Shown: in pieces, positions 29,665-29,667 of the stretch
Layout of the letters: each line of letters opens with the position of its first letter
Position numbering within the stretch: the first letter of the stretch is position 1
Assembly: GCA_025331445.1 (NCBI GenBank)
Contig: JAIWNE010000218.1
Location: forward strand, 1 to 29,667
Origin: Blakeslea trispora
Taxonomy: Eukaryota; Mucoromycota; Mucoromycetes; Mucorales; Choanephoraceae
Length of the DNA stretch: 29,667 nucleotides
Direction of reading: 5' to 3'
The notes under the pieces: generated by a model
Database searches by the model: none
The model's input: the letters and a program-made list of their open reading frames with translations, nothing else
What the model was told of the DNA's origin: nothing
Program-made: the position numbers and the translations under genes

Positions 29665-29667
29665 CAG

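Noticed and set aside
1..29667. CRISPR array, tRNA or rRNA genes
   Set aside because: No regularly spaced identical repeats, cloverleaf with conserved arms, or rRNA-like sequence was seen; the window is eukaryotic.

Overview
The window is AT-rich eukaryotic DNA with short introns (about 50-65 nt) carrying clear GTAAG donors and YAG acceptors, TATA boxes 69-74 nt upstream of start codons, and AATAAA signals. Protein families and intron style fit an early-diverging fungus, most likely Mucoromycota. That assignment is inference. I see no host gene: nearly everything belongs to transposons.

Layout. Five DNA transposons of one CACTA-like (Tnp2-type) superfamily lie end to end, separated by only 2-3 bp. 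Z (right end only, 1-800); A-outer (803-10394); B (10398-18419); D (18423-21379, non-autonomous); C (21383-28567). A-outer is a small element split by a complete second element, A-inner (2995-9976). A-inner is flanked by a perfect 3-bp duplication ATA/ATA, and A-outer by GTT/GTT. After C comes the decayed 3' end of a Ty3/Gypsy retrotransposon on the minus strand (28568-29667).

Each full element carries the same three protein genes. Gene 1 is a four-exon transposase with the Tnp2 hallmarks (IDWF, NLPKE, IPGPKEP, SDLPATKK). Gene 2 is an unidentified single-exon protein of 236-261 residues. Gene 3 is a four-exon coiled-coil protein with an acidic MSDQED segment, a plausible DNA-binding partner. 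In A-inner all three are intact, so it may be autonomous. In B genes 2 and 3 are intact but the transposase has a stop and frameshifts. In C the transposase and gene 2 are clearly broken and gene 3 looks damaged. Order is gene 3, gene 2, transposase from the left end in A-inner and B; in C the gene 2/transposase block is inverted.

The most novel signal is a fourth, spliced transcription unit ('unit 4') diverging from gene 3 toward the left end. Its chain of small exons, a conserved TGGTTC before the first donor, a shared CCAAT-box promoter and a terminal AATAAA block recur in A-outer, A-inner, B and C; D keeps a similar but weaker chain. Both non-autonomous elements lost genes 1-3 yet kept unit 4 or its traces. 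Left- and right-end blocks are conserved across families, while the hairpins next to the terminal repeats differ in each family.
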